This document shows, piece by piece, positions 33,601 to 44,826 of a DNA stretch of 64,000 nt. Below the pieces are notes generated by a model. It was given only the letters and a program-made list of their open reading frames with translations. It had not been told where the DNA came from and ran no database searches. Numbering within the stretch: the first letter of the stretch is position 1; each line of letters begins with the position of its first letter. The position numbers and the translations under genes are program-made. This stretch comes from Tetrapyrgos nigripes (Eukaryota > Basidiomycota > Agaricomycetes > Agaricales > Campanellaceae): contig JAACJM010000070.1 in NCBI GenBank assembly GCA_013368315.1, positions 124,001 to 188,000 of the forward strand, in the 5' to 3' direction.

Positions 33601-33995
33601 CCTGTAGCACCTAGTATCATTGTAAATACCTTGTGTCAATCAATTTTCAGTTTTTGTGTGCCACTCTCACTAGCTTATCTAATAGTTTAACGAGCCCTCT
33701 ATCATCCTGTTAAGTTATGACATCATCAATTCAAATCATTGGACAGTAAATCTAGCTTATATAATAGTTTAACAATGCCCCTAGCACATCGTCAAACTAT
33801 GACATCATATTCTTTGATCTGATATCACCTCTATGTCGACTGATCTTTTTCACCCCCACTGTCCATTGGATACTCTTTTTGTTTGGAAAACAGGGACCCA
33901 GTACCATCAGGAAAACCATCCAGAGATAATGGACTTGTAATTATTCAGTAATTCTTGTAATCCATTCTGTCAGATAATTACCTTGTAATTACTCT

Positions 33996-34505
33996 CACTG
34001 GAAGCAAATCCCTGTAAATATGCTGCCATACGGTATTACAGCAGCCTTACTACAAGTCATTCAATAAGTAATACACCTTACATTACATATTTTTCTGAAC
34101 AATCCTGTAAGACTGCTGTAAATCAGGATGGATTACAGCAACATTTCAGTGTGACATAGTGTCACAGTAATACATTCTGTAATACTGCCAAGAAATACAA
34201 AGGTATTTCAGAGTGACACTGGAAGAAATTCCTGGACTTGTCATAAGGCTGCTGTAATACCCCTGTATGGCAGGGTAATTACAGGAATTTCTTCCAGTGT
34301 CACTCTGAAATACCTCTGTATTTCTCAGCAGTATTACAGAATGGATTACTGTGACACTATGTCACACTGAAATGTTGCTGTAATCCATCCTGATTCACAG
34401 CAGTCTTACAGGATTGTTCTGAAAAATATATTATTGAGTGACTTGTAGTAAGGCTGCTGTAATACCCCTGTATGGCAGCGTATTTACAGGGATTTGCTTC
34501 CAGTG
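33996..34505. mobile_element. fold-back CACTA-like MITE, 510 bases
   Basis: The element begins CACTGGAAGCAAATCCCTGT and ends with its near-exact reverse complement; the two halves are inverted repeats over almost their whole length. A smaller unit with the same kind of ends (CACTGGAAGAAATTCC) lies at its centre (34217-34299). Flanking triplets are TCT and CCT, an imperfect 3-base duplication. No coding capacity. Confidence 0.75.
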
Positions 34506-34647
34506 CCTGTAATTTTCAAAATTATAATGAACTTACATCGTTGAGAAAACTTGGGTCAGATGTATCTATATATTAGGATAATTAGACAACCAATAAGTAG
34601 TCAGATGTGTGCAACATGGAGTGTGTTGAGGGCAGACAGCGCTGTAC

Positions 34648-34716
34648 TAATCATGCTTACATGACATCTTGCAAATTTCACAGTTGACTCTGCAAGATGT
34701 CAGGTAAGCATGATTA
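34648..34716. repeat. 26-base inverted repeat, one mismatch
   Basis: The arm 34648-34673 (TAATCATGCTTACATGACAT then CTTGCA) pairs with 34691-34716 across a 17-base loop. It lies about 320 bases past the Plavaka stop codon and may be a subterminal structure of that element. Confidence 0.75.
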
Positions 34717-35033
34717 CTAAACATAGATGTGACTTTTTTCTTCAGGTCAACTTCCACAAATCTTGTACCAGCCAGTATGTCTTTTTGTGTGAAGTTTGTT
34801 GTTTATTGAGAACAAGGAGGACCCTGACTCTCACTGAAAATTACAGGCTAGGCTGTATCCACCCAACAGCAAAGTTACAGTCCAATTTTTGATATACATT
34901 GAGCCAACTTGGCTTCAAGTGCTGTCTACACTCTTAAGAGTATAAGTTTGAACTAAACTAACCTACAGTATGTATGTAAATCTTGGAATGGGTTCAGATA
35001 GAACATTGATCTAGGACACACTTGCAGGTCCAT

Positions 35034-37264
35034 TCACTTGGAACTGCTCCACCCCACTTCAGAAACAAATGTACACTCCATCTGCAAAGGAACTACAGAT
35101 GCACTTGGACTGCCATCCCTAGCCATCTCTGGCTTCACTCGATATAATCCTGATGACACATCTGGGCGGGTAAATTTAGAGAACCACTCAACATAAGCTA
35201 GATGTGAAGGAGGTGTGACACTGCGAGGAAACAGCTTGTCCCAGGTGTGCTCTGGAATTGAGAATATAACCCTGACACAGCCAACTCGTAGTCCTACATG
35301 TTAGAAGAATATGAGAGATATATACATATTTTAGCTGAATTATGAGTACTCACCATCTAGGTAGCCTTTGTTAAGATCATTAGCCTTCTGTTGAATGAGA
35401 GCAGTGTCAAATTGCATGCTTTGGGATATCCGGTTCTGGGCATTCATTTTATGCGGCTGGGCCTTGAGTACATCAAGGGTGGTGTTGCCATATAATTCTG
35501 GATTAATGAACTTCACCTTGCTCCAGACAGGGACACTTGTGAATGGAAGTGAAATGAACTGGCCCATCTCCTCAATTTCTCTTGCCATTAAACCTGCGCC
35601 TCTCCATTGGGCAATGAACCTTGTTAAGGCAGGATAAAAGTTAGTTGCACCATAACCTCGTGGAGTTGAATCCTGGAGTTTCAAAAAAGTCACAGAGATC
35701 ACAGTGGGAAACTTTGTGAGGGTTTGCGCGCAAGGGCATAGAAGGTCAGAGACAAGCCTCTGAGCTCCAGGGAAATCAAACTGTTCCCCAATAGTGGTAC
35801 TTGAGGATGTGGAATGAGAAATGGAAGGCTGCGAGAGCCTCCAGGCAATGTAATTTGTGTAATGCATAACCTTTTCTCACTGTTCCAACCATTTCATCAT
35901 CTGCACATACTCGTCCTTGTGATTGGAAGCCCAATATGCATCTTTTGCAAAGTCTATGTGAAGACGTTCAGTCGTTTCAGTGTTATAATTATCCGTTGTC
36001 CCAAAGTATTTGCAGAGGAAGTGAATTTTGGGGAAATTGAAATGTTCTCGTGTGCCAAGGTCCTGGAAGATGGATTTGTTCTCATGGAAGTCCTTCAATG
36101 TTGCTTCAAGGGTAGAAAGAGAGCCATCTGTGTGTATTGGATAACAGGCAAGGTAGAGGAAGTCCAGGAGTGAACAAGTAGCTGCAAGTAATGAGTGGCT
36201 TTGTTGAGGGGTTAATGATGGTGTGTCAATGATAAGGCCAAGGAGCAAAGCACATATCTGCTTGTGCTCAGTGCCAGTGACATGGGAAAGTGTAGTGATA
36301 CCCTTATGAAAGTTCCTGATCCCATGATTGAGGGGCAAACAGCAAACTCATGCATCAAATTCATCATCTCCGCAAAATGTTGCAAGCCAACCAATGAGAT
36401 GCTTCATCACTCCTTGGTAGAGTTGATGAAGAATATCAGGTGTAATGGAACGAAAGATGTTGGTATATGGAAGATCTTCCCAAAATGGATGCTGGACAGG
36501 TTTGACATGAGCATCAGCACAATTTTGCCGCCATTCGTCAGACCCAATCTCCTGTGTCACTGCATCCTTTGCTTTCCGGAAATCATGATAAGAAGCAGGA
36601 CATGGATAATTCCCGAGCAGATGTTTGGGGCAATCACAAGATGCACAGTCACCAGTGTATGTGCAAGTGACCAGTACTTGTTCAGGATAATCACCAACAT
36701 ATGCTGTGAGGATGGGATGGCACCAGCGCTTCACACCATCACCACTCTGCATAGCAACTCCATGTTTTCCAGCCTCCTTTCCCCTATATAGATTTTGTCG
36801 TGATGAGCTGGTAGAGTGCATAATGGGGATGGCTTGGGCTGAGTTGGAGGTTGTTCATTGTCAATATCTGTTTCATCAACAACAGAGGCTCATGGTCTTG
36901 GTGGTTCATGAGTCGGCTCATGCTCAGGAGCTTCAGCACTCTCATCACCATCAGAATAGCCATCATGATCCAGATCTCCTTCAAATCCAGGGAGGTCGGC
37001 ACTTGTATAGTTGGTACCATAGAAGTCACCCTGAAAGGTGACTGGTGCAGACTCTAAAGCTGGTGCTTCAGACACTGGTGGAGATCGAGATTGGCAGTAC
37101 CTCTCTGGCTCATCACGACATGGAGCAAAGCGACTGAAGCGGATTCATTGAGTATGGGCCTCCCCAGCTTTGCAGCAATCCTCATTTGGGCTTTTGAGGA
37201 AGTGTTGTATCAGATCACCTGAGCAATTCCATTTTCCATTGCAGTTAGGACAAGAATACGACAT
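35034..37264 (-). pseudogene. Plavaka transposase (CACTA superfamily), decayed
   Basis: DDE transposase of the Plavaka group. It starts MSYSCPNC at 37264 with a C2H2-like finger (CPNC..W..SGDLIQHF), then an acidic linker. The catalytic half follows: YPEQVLVTCTYTGDCASC (near 36660), FRSITPDILHQLYQGVMKHL (near 36430), GTEHKQICALLLG, HTDGSL, FGTTDNYNTETTERLHIDFA (near 35960) and, after an intron at about 35300-35353, LRVGCVRVIFSIP to SHLAYVEWFS, with the stop at 35034-35036. Damage: in-frame TGA at 37145-37147 and near 36889, frame changes near 36840 and 35870, and a missing middle section between the acidic linker and the catalytic half, so it is much shorter than the roughly 1000 residues usual for the family. 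Confidence 0.85.
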
Positions 37265-37322
37265 GATCAACAAGTTGAAGGTGAGAGAAGGAGAGAAGGA
37301 GAGAAAAATATGTTTTTATAGA

Positions 37323-37601
37323 CACTGGGTGCAAACACTTGTAATTCCTTGGATATACAGAGGAATTACACAAGACTTACACTGGTACACTCAATATGTA
37401 AGTCCACTTGACTTACTGAAGTATTACCAAGGACCACTGTGAGACTTCATGCCTTACAATGGTTTTATATAATTGTTCTATTTTTCTTGGTCTCTGGTAA
37501 TACTTCAGTAAGTCAAGTGGACTCACATATTGAGTGTACCAGTGTAAGTCTTATGTAATTCCTCTGTATATCCAAGGAATTACAAGTGTTTGCACCCAGT
37601 G
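37323..37601. mobile_element. fold-back CACTA-like MITE, 279 bases, AGA duplication
   Basis: It begins CACTGGGTGCAAACACTTGT and ends with the reverse complement; both halves are inverted repeats over about 110 bases each. It is flanked on both sides by AGA, a 3-base target-site duplication as expected for CACTA elements. It begins 59 bases upstream of the Plavaka start codon. The ends share the pattern CACTGG..GCAAA..C.TGTAA with the MITE at 33996. Confidence 0.85.
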
Positions 37602-37707
37602 AGACGAGATCACAAGATGAGATTGCCAATAATTAATGTACTTGAATAAAAAGGAAAGTAAATTAGTCCTAGCTGTATAAAAACAGACCTACTTTACTGC
37701 GACAAGG

Positions 37708-37739
37708 CGTTCCTTCCTTCCTTCCTTCCTTCCTTCCTT
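37708..37739. repeat. TTCC microsatellite
   Basis: About seven TTCC units followed by a T run, about 45 bases before the next gene. Confidence 0.95.
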
Positions 37740-37779
37740 TTTTTCTTTAACATATCACTCTCATTATAACATCTCTACA

Positions 37780-40215
37780 ATGTCCAGCCATCGTGCCAGT
37801 AATCGCATCAAGCATGGCAGTAAATCCCAAGTTGTGGCCACCCAATCACTGGCACAGTCAAAGCACAAGAATGCCCCTGGAGGTCAGTATCATTATGAGT
37901 TCCAGGTTATTGGACCACTTACAAATTTTCTGGTAAAGGCGAGGCTCCGCCACCCAAGAAAAAGAAGTTGGCACCATCTTCAGTAAATGCTGCAGCTACT
38001 AAGACAAGTAAAGCGAACAGCAAGCCTGCAGCAAAAGCAAAGTCTATCAGTCAACAAGGTACGAGTTATCTTGCACCTAGCTTTTCTTTTGAGAAGCTAA
38101 TATGTACTGTGCAGAAAGCTACGCTCCTGCCTCTATCAGTGATGACGAGCTTGAAGTTGATTCTGAAGAGTTGGAGGATACAGGTAAGCATTTTTGTAAA
38201 TCACTTAGGTTTTATATCTTAGCAACCCTTCGCTTGCAGTTATTGTCAAGCACAAAGGCAAGGCCAAGGCTCCAAAACCAGCTGCCAAGTCATCCGATGA
38301 TGACAATAACTTGGATGTAACTGAGGAAGACTCCGAGGGAGAACCTAGTGATGACAATGATGTGACCCACCTTTTTGAGAAAGAAGTACGTCTTTATCGG
38401 GCTTGCCTGTGACTTCTGCTGAGACATATGTTGACCATAGGCTCCCACTATCATTGATGAAGTTCCTTTGCAGAGGAGTATGTCTTGATGTCATCTATTT
38501 GTTTGGCCTGCTGACACATGACTCTGCCAGCTCATCAGCACAGCGCATCCAGTAACTCCTCTGTCTTTACCAATGATGTTCCTGAGGACTCCTCCTCTCT
38601 GGGTCAGAATAGTGACCAGGAGGATGATTGGGACATGGCTGACATTGAACCAGCACCGCAACAGGCCAAGGTATGTTTCCAACAGCATCTTACAGATTGT
38701 ATGAACTGATTACTTTTTCAGAAGAAATGTGCCTGTGGCTCTGAAAAACGAAACCAGCAGCTCCAAGCAGAAGTATGTGGTTAACCATTGTCTTTCGCTA
38801 ATCTCTATTAACACCCCACAATGTCTTCAGCTTCCTCAAGTCATCTCTGTGCCAACAGCTGTCTCATCTAGCTCCAACATGATGCTCTCTCCTCTTTCCA
38901 CTGCTGTCATCAGTAATCTTTCTCAGCCTGTGCCAGGAACCACAGTTGCACCTAGTACTACTTCTACTGTTTACCTCTTGCACACAGACATCAATACAGT
39001 TCAGAAGGGGTGCACAACCAAGCTCACTTCTCTTACCTCACAGACAAAGGTTGTCTGGCCTTTCATTGGTGCCACCATCAAAGAGGGTAAGCTGATGATG
39101 TTGGCAGACACCACCTTTTGCCCAGTCAACGATGAAGTCAAGAACATTGCAGTTGCTTCGCTTTTTGCTGCTGCAGAGAAGATGGAGCTGACAGGTCCCA
39201 GTGATATGCGTGAATGGCTGGAGCATGGTGATGAGAATACCTTTCTGAAACCTCTTGCGGCCTATGTATGCATTTTATCTTGCTTTGCTGGTATACCTGT
39301 AACTGATTTTTTAAACAGGCTGGCCACCGAATCAGCCTCAAACAAAAGGAACTGAAGCATACACAGAATGCCACTGTGCTGGCTGCATATGGTTTCCAGA
39401 ACAATGCTGCTTCTCGTGTCCGGGCGCAAAACATGGTCATCACATATACGTATCATTATGCTGAGCTGCCCATTGGTTCTTCCCCCCTCACCTCTTTATA
39501 TCTTGCCCATCAGCTAATGTCTATTCCAGTCAGGTGCCTATGATCCATCCAGGCCCTTCAAGCATCCAGCTCTTTCCAAGTACATCAGCGCTATGTTTTT
39601 CAGTACACATGCCTATGCCACCTTTCTTGCCAAGAACAAGCATGTTTTTGTGTCCTCCTCCCCAACCAAAACTGAGGAGCTAGAGCTGCCAATGGCTCTG
39701 GTTGCTCCCAGTGTCGCAGCTGTAAGAGCCTTCTATTTTATCCTTTTTTGAGTTTGTCTCTGACTTCTCGCTTATACTAGATCCATTCAATCCTCTCTGA
39801 CTTTGCCTGTCAATGTAATGAGAACTTCCCGTCAAAAGAACTTGGTGCTGTCTGGAAGTTGGTGTTGGCTATTCTCAACAATGTTGAAAAAGTTAACAGG
39901 GTCCGATATCACACACTCATGCATAAACTCTATGTTGATACTTTGTGAGTAACATTCCATTTCTACTCTACTCCCATTAACCATGTATTACTTAGTGGGA
40001 GTCTAACTTCAGCTGGTCATGCATTGAGCAATGACCAAATCTTCAACACAGTTGACTGGGCAGCTTTTGTGGATAGCCCCACACAGACCTCTCAGGCAGG
40101 TCCATCTACATCTGTCGCTCTCACCACTGCTGCTACTACTACTTCTCCCACTGCCACTCCTTTGTTGACTACCGGTATTTCCTCTGCTACTAATATCACT
40201 CTGCCACCTACTTAA
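37780..40215 (+). CDS. DUF6532-like Agaricomycete protein
   Basis: It starts MSSHRASNRIKHGSK. At least ten exons can be followed with GT..AG introns. The N-terminal half is basic then strongly acidic (SISDDELEVDSEELED, NNLDVTEEDSEGEPSDDNDV, NSDQEDDWDMADIEP). The second half is helical and globular: LMMLADTTFCPVNDEVKNIA, AGHRISLKQKEL, RPFKHPALSKYISAMFFSTH, PMALVAPSVAAIHSILSDFA and RYHTLMHKLYVDTLG. The FKHPAL..FF...LP..LVA..VAA..S.L and YH.LM..LY pattern is what I recall of DUF6532. The C-terminus is a Thr/Ser tract ending at TAA 40213-40215. Unlike its neighbours it shows no in-frame stops. Function unknown. Confidence 0.6.
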
Positions 40216-40659
40216 TTAGTCTTACTGTTGTGATCTCTCAACACTCCCTCAGCTTCCACTATCATTACATCATCATCCTAATTCATATCCCTCTCCTCCT
40301 GATCTCTCATATCATTAATCCCATTGTATACCAGATTTTATGTACATACTCTTTCAACTAGTCTAGTTTCAATAATCATATCTAATGTTCACTGTAAACC
40401 GTTGAGCTTGACATGAGATAACTATGATAATTATGAGAAATGCCTGAGGCAAGTGGGTTTCTTGATGGTGAAGTAACTATCATACTTCTCAATAGTTCTG
40501 AATAGGCTGCTCATCCATGGCCATACTATGTTTGCTGTAGTTGATCTAATTATCAGTAAAATGAGCAGTATGTGGACAGACACCGCAGAATTAGGATAGT
40601 TACACTTTGGCAGAACTTTCTACGAATTAGTGGAATTTTTGGGGTTATCACAACCTTAC

Positions 40660-42457
40660 CAGCCCATTATCTTTGGATGGTTTTCCTGATGACTTCCTCA
40701 GCTCTACCAAGTACCTCAGCATGGACTGGTGGCTTCTTACTTGCTGGAAGCCCAACGAGTCAAGAGGATCCTGGTTTACCCTGTGAACGGAGGGGATAAG
40801 GACCTGGCAAAAGAATTTGATGACTATGCCACCGAGCACTTACATGTCCCAAAAGGTCCTGATTCTGTGATGGCTGCTATAGGTGTGCACTTTTATTATT
40901 ATTGGTTGTATGTCCAAAAACCTCACTAACAGTTATTGCATCGGTTATGTCAGGGCAATTCGAGTTTTTGCCAGGGATTTGTCCAAAGTTGGAGGTGGGA
41001 TAGAGAATTCAGATGTGTTACAGTTTTATATCACCAATGTGTGCTTTATTGTTTATCTCTTTCTAAACTGGCCTCTGATCATGTCTTACCTCTAGATATG
41101 GCAGTTTACATGAAGATGAGGATGTAGTAACTGCCATGGCTGATTTGTGAGACCATTTCTTGGGTCCTCGCAATACTCGAACAGAAGCAGAGGTTGAATT
41201 TGAGAGGGACAAGGCATGAGCTGTTCAGGTTCAAGGTGGCCATGCATATTCCATTGTGATGAGCATGCAGAAGCCCCACAATGTTGCAGGGCCCTGCGTC
41301 GGTTCCAAATTTACTGGGGATGGCAGTGATGATCCTAACTCCCAGCTGCGACAAGATTTGTTGAAGGTGCGTCTAGTGTATATGTTTATCCCACTACCCT
41401 TTCTCATCTGACCCCCCTTCTCTGTTTCACAAAGACTACCACCACCAGTGGAATCAACATATTTAGGGCTATCGCACCTGACCTGTATGATATCTTCGAC
41501 AACTGTGCAGACCTTCACAATACTCCTTGTATGGGCTGCGATGGGAACTGTATTTGGTCAGGTTGTCAAGGAAATCTTGCTACACCTGTCTCAGCTGACT
41601 GCAGTGAGGTTCTTAATTACCCAATTGATTTCGATTTGAGCCTTACCTTTTGGTTACACAGTCGATGGTCTTGAGAGCCAGCTTGGTCCACTTTTTGGTG
41701 CAAAACATAGGGATAGAGGTGGCTCCATTCCAAAGTTTACGAAGATTTGTCATTTTCATTTTATCGAGTTTGGTGGATATATCTGTTTGACTGGATATGT
41801 GGAGGCCTTCTTCTCTGGCCAGCGTTATCATGGTGGAACCCCTGCTCTTGCTCCTGTTGGGCAAGCCATCTTTTCATGGGGTTATTGTTGGCTTGTTGTG
41901 TTGTATCGTCAATCTGCTGTGACTGAGGGGAGAGCATCCATCAACTTGGCCACAGATGTAGATGGCTCCACTCTCCAGACCTCACCAGGTCTCAGTGCCT
42001 CTGCTGAGTTGAGGTATGTAGATTACCTTTGACACTGTGTATTGTTCCCTGATGATTGACATGTTTGTAGCTTGGATTTGCCTCATCTTTGTGCTGTCCA
42101 TATGGACAAGTTGATGTAAGCTATGTTTCTCTTTTTCTCTGTAATTACACCATTTAACCTGGTGTCGTCAGGTTTGACAATCCTCCCTCCTTATGCAATG
42201 AAGCAACACTAGTTCGCAAGGGTCAGAAGCTAATGATGCCGCAGTCTCTTGTCAACTGGGTTGACCGTTCTCTGTTTCTGATACAGTTCAACACTGTTTG
42301 CCAGTTGAGCAGTAGCCCATGTTTGTCTTATGAGTCTCACCATGAAGGGTTTTCACTGACCATGGATGGCACTGTTTACAAACCATCTCCATGGTTGCAT
42401 GCACCTGATGGTACTCCATGGGTTACTGAAGTGGCAGATGGTTACGAGGCCCTTTAA
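40660..42457 (+). CDS. 2OG-Fe(II) oxygenase-like protein, probably eroded
   Basis: Open segments joined by intron-like pieces: LDGFPDDFLSSTKYLSMDWW (near 40670), RVKRILVYPVNGGDKDLAKE (near 40755), GGHAYSIVMSMQKPHN (near 41240), SGINIFRAIAPDLYDIFDNC (near 41450) and, after an intron ending at 41660, GPLFGAKHRDRGGSIPKF then ICLTGYVEAFFSGQRYHGGT (to 41840). The HxD in KHRD and the later histidine in QRYHGGT have the order of iron ligands in 2-oxoglutarate oxygenases. The last exons are FDNPPSLCNEATLVRKGQKL and a tail ending at TAA 42455. There is an in-frame TGA near 41218 and a frame change near 40735. The oxygenase reading is inference from two motifs; KDZ-rich fungal genomes are known to carry many TET/JBP oxygenase genes, but I cannot place it there. 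Confidence 0.4.
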
Positions 42458-44826
42458 GGCCGAGTTAACTTATGTCGACCTCGAAAATTTTACCACAACC
42501 TCAAACTCCCACCCCTTTTCATTGCCACTCAAATCAAGCCGGTCTCTAGCCATCCCGACAACCGAAATGTCTAGACTCAGTCTGGACTGGATCCAAGGGC
42601 CATTGACGTCGACAACCACGTCATCATCGATGCGTCATCTCTCAACCGTCGAGCTCTCAGTCTGCAACCATCACCATCCATTCTTCATTGACTCCTCCTG
42701 ACTCCTCCTGGCTCCTGGTCATCTTTATACAGTGCCCTCATGTATGCACTATCAGCAAATGTGGCCACCCAAACTGGACTACTATTGACATGTTGAAAGC
42801 GAAGATTTATGAGGATGAACCTAAGTGAGCCCTTGGCAGACCCAGTTTGCTATCACTACTGGTTGTCGCTACACTGTGCCGAGAACTCCCCCTTCCATCT
42901 TGCCAAATGTCTCCCTTACTACCCTATCTGTTTGCTACATTACGACACCCAGCTAAACCCCTGAAGTAGTTTTCCTAGTTCCCATTGCAACTGGGCCGAA
43001 AACTTCTTTCAACGAAACAATGACGGAATAGTTGGTACAGCATCAGGAGAAGTTAGTGTAACGACGGATTATTCATTCAGTGAGCCTTCAGACATGGCTG
43101 CGGCTATAAGAGTACAGGGTATTGGTATCAGTGATTGTGTAGCTAGTACGTTGCGTCGTCATCATATTTCTTCAGTTTTCTGGACTTCCTTCTTCACTTC
43201 TTTTTTTTTGCAACTGGCGTTAATGGTTTTTGATGTTGACAGTTTTCTTAGAAGTGGCGTTCTGGATGTCGCCATCAACTCACTGCAGGGAGTATGAGAG
43301 CGATATTCTCAACCATGTTGACAGATAATCATATTTGTAGGTATGTAGTCTGTGACAATGACATTCCTCTTTTATTAACATGAAATTTGCCTCTCTCTTC
43401 TGCCTTTACAGGGAATCTTAGAAAGTTGCCATCAAATAAACTTGTCTTTTACAAAGCTACAGGGGACGAATGTTCAGCCTTTTGAATTGTCAATCGGAGC
43501 CCACCTTGAGTGAGAACAAGAGTGGAGTGGGGAATGTCTAAGACAGCAATGAGTATTGGTATGACTGAGTGATGTACTCTGGATCATTGAGTCTTTGATT
43601 TCTTCCCCTTTTTCTTTCTTTTTCTTTTTTCCCCAATCATAATGTCCAACCCTACTCTCTTTCTATCTTCATATACTGCCATGATCTATCTCATATGGCC
43701 TGCATTGTGACAGCTTCAAATCTTACCCAGCAAAGAAGGCTCCTTAGTAGTCACCATGGTTTAAAGCTTCACTATGTTTTCGTTTCTTTCTATTGCTCCA
43801 GACTTTGTCCTTCCCTCTTCATCAATCTCTGAGTCACCGCTGCTGCATTTGAGTACCATTTGCGTATCTGCATGTAAATAGTAGTATGATCTGCTAAGGA
43901 ATACAAGATAATTGATTGAATAAGCCCTCTAGTACTTGAACACACATGTAGATACTCTCAACAGGAAAAAGGGCCTCGTACCTTGCCATGCGAAGCAGTG
44001 GCACCTTTCCCCAGTACTGGTATGTTATGCTGCATCTTGTTATAAGACATACACAGTTCTAACTCACATGAAACTACTAGATATGTCTGCTTCGCCTCTA
44101 AGGCAGATAACCTATTTGAAATGGGTCACTTGGGCTACTCGCGTTATCCATGTTACCCCCTCCCAGTACCTAAAGATTACAGATACTGTTCAGCCATACC
44201 TGTGTAACGTATTCTCCAATATTGCTCTGTTTTTGTACTGACTTGTATTATTTAAAGTTATATCATCTACAGTGAAGAAGCCTAGGAAGAAGAACCAACC
44301 CTGAGCTTTGCAGTTGTTGACTAAGGGCAGTTCTAAAGGAAAGACACACAATGCAGGTACTGTGTTTTAGCTCCTTAAATTTGCGAGCTTTTATGGATTT
44401 CAGTTGTTCTCCAGGTGCCTCTTCCATCGCCCCACAGTCTGGTATGCATTCTCTTTTTCCATTTCTTTGCCTGCATTGGTGCTTATTGATCTCTTCCAGC
44501 AAATGATGTTACTGAATCTGCTGATGCATCCAAACACTTAAATGCTATCCCACTTGGCCATGGTGAAGAGGTCACTGCACCACTGACCTGATGTACTTTC
44601 TGAGCCATGGCAAGAATCTATGGCTATGACCCGAGCCCGTTCGTTGAATGCAGCAACATGTTTGGTCATCAAACCCAATATCAAATATAATTTGTGTGCA
44701 TGTACACTTTACTTATCCAATCTGATATCCATTGTTTCTATTTTTCAGGTTCCTGCATGACTGGTATGTGCACATTCTTCTCTACTGTTTGTTATTTTTC
44801 AGCCTTCATAACCGTCGCTGTCCTCT
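42458..44826. other. gene-poor stretch with a CpG-rich patch
   Basis: No convincing gene. Bases 42455-42720 are clearly richer in CpG (GTCGACC, CATCGATGCG) than both sides and end in a short TCCTCCTGAC repeat, suggesting a small recent insertion. 42770-43320 has weak coding-like pieces on the + strand (IRVQGIGISDCVASTLRRHH near 43110). The rest is AT-rich without structure that I can see. Confidence 0.4.

Noticed and set aside
33996..37601. One single Plavaka element bounded by the outer ends of the two fold-back MITEs
   Set aside because: The outer flanking triplets differ (TCT and AGA), while the right MITE has its own AGA duplication on both sides, so the MITEs are separate insertions.
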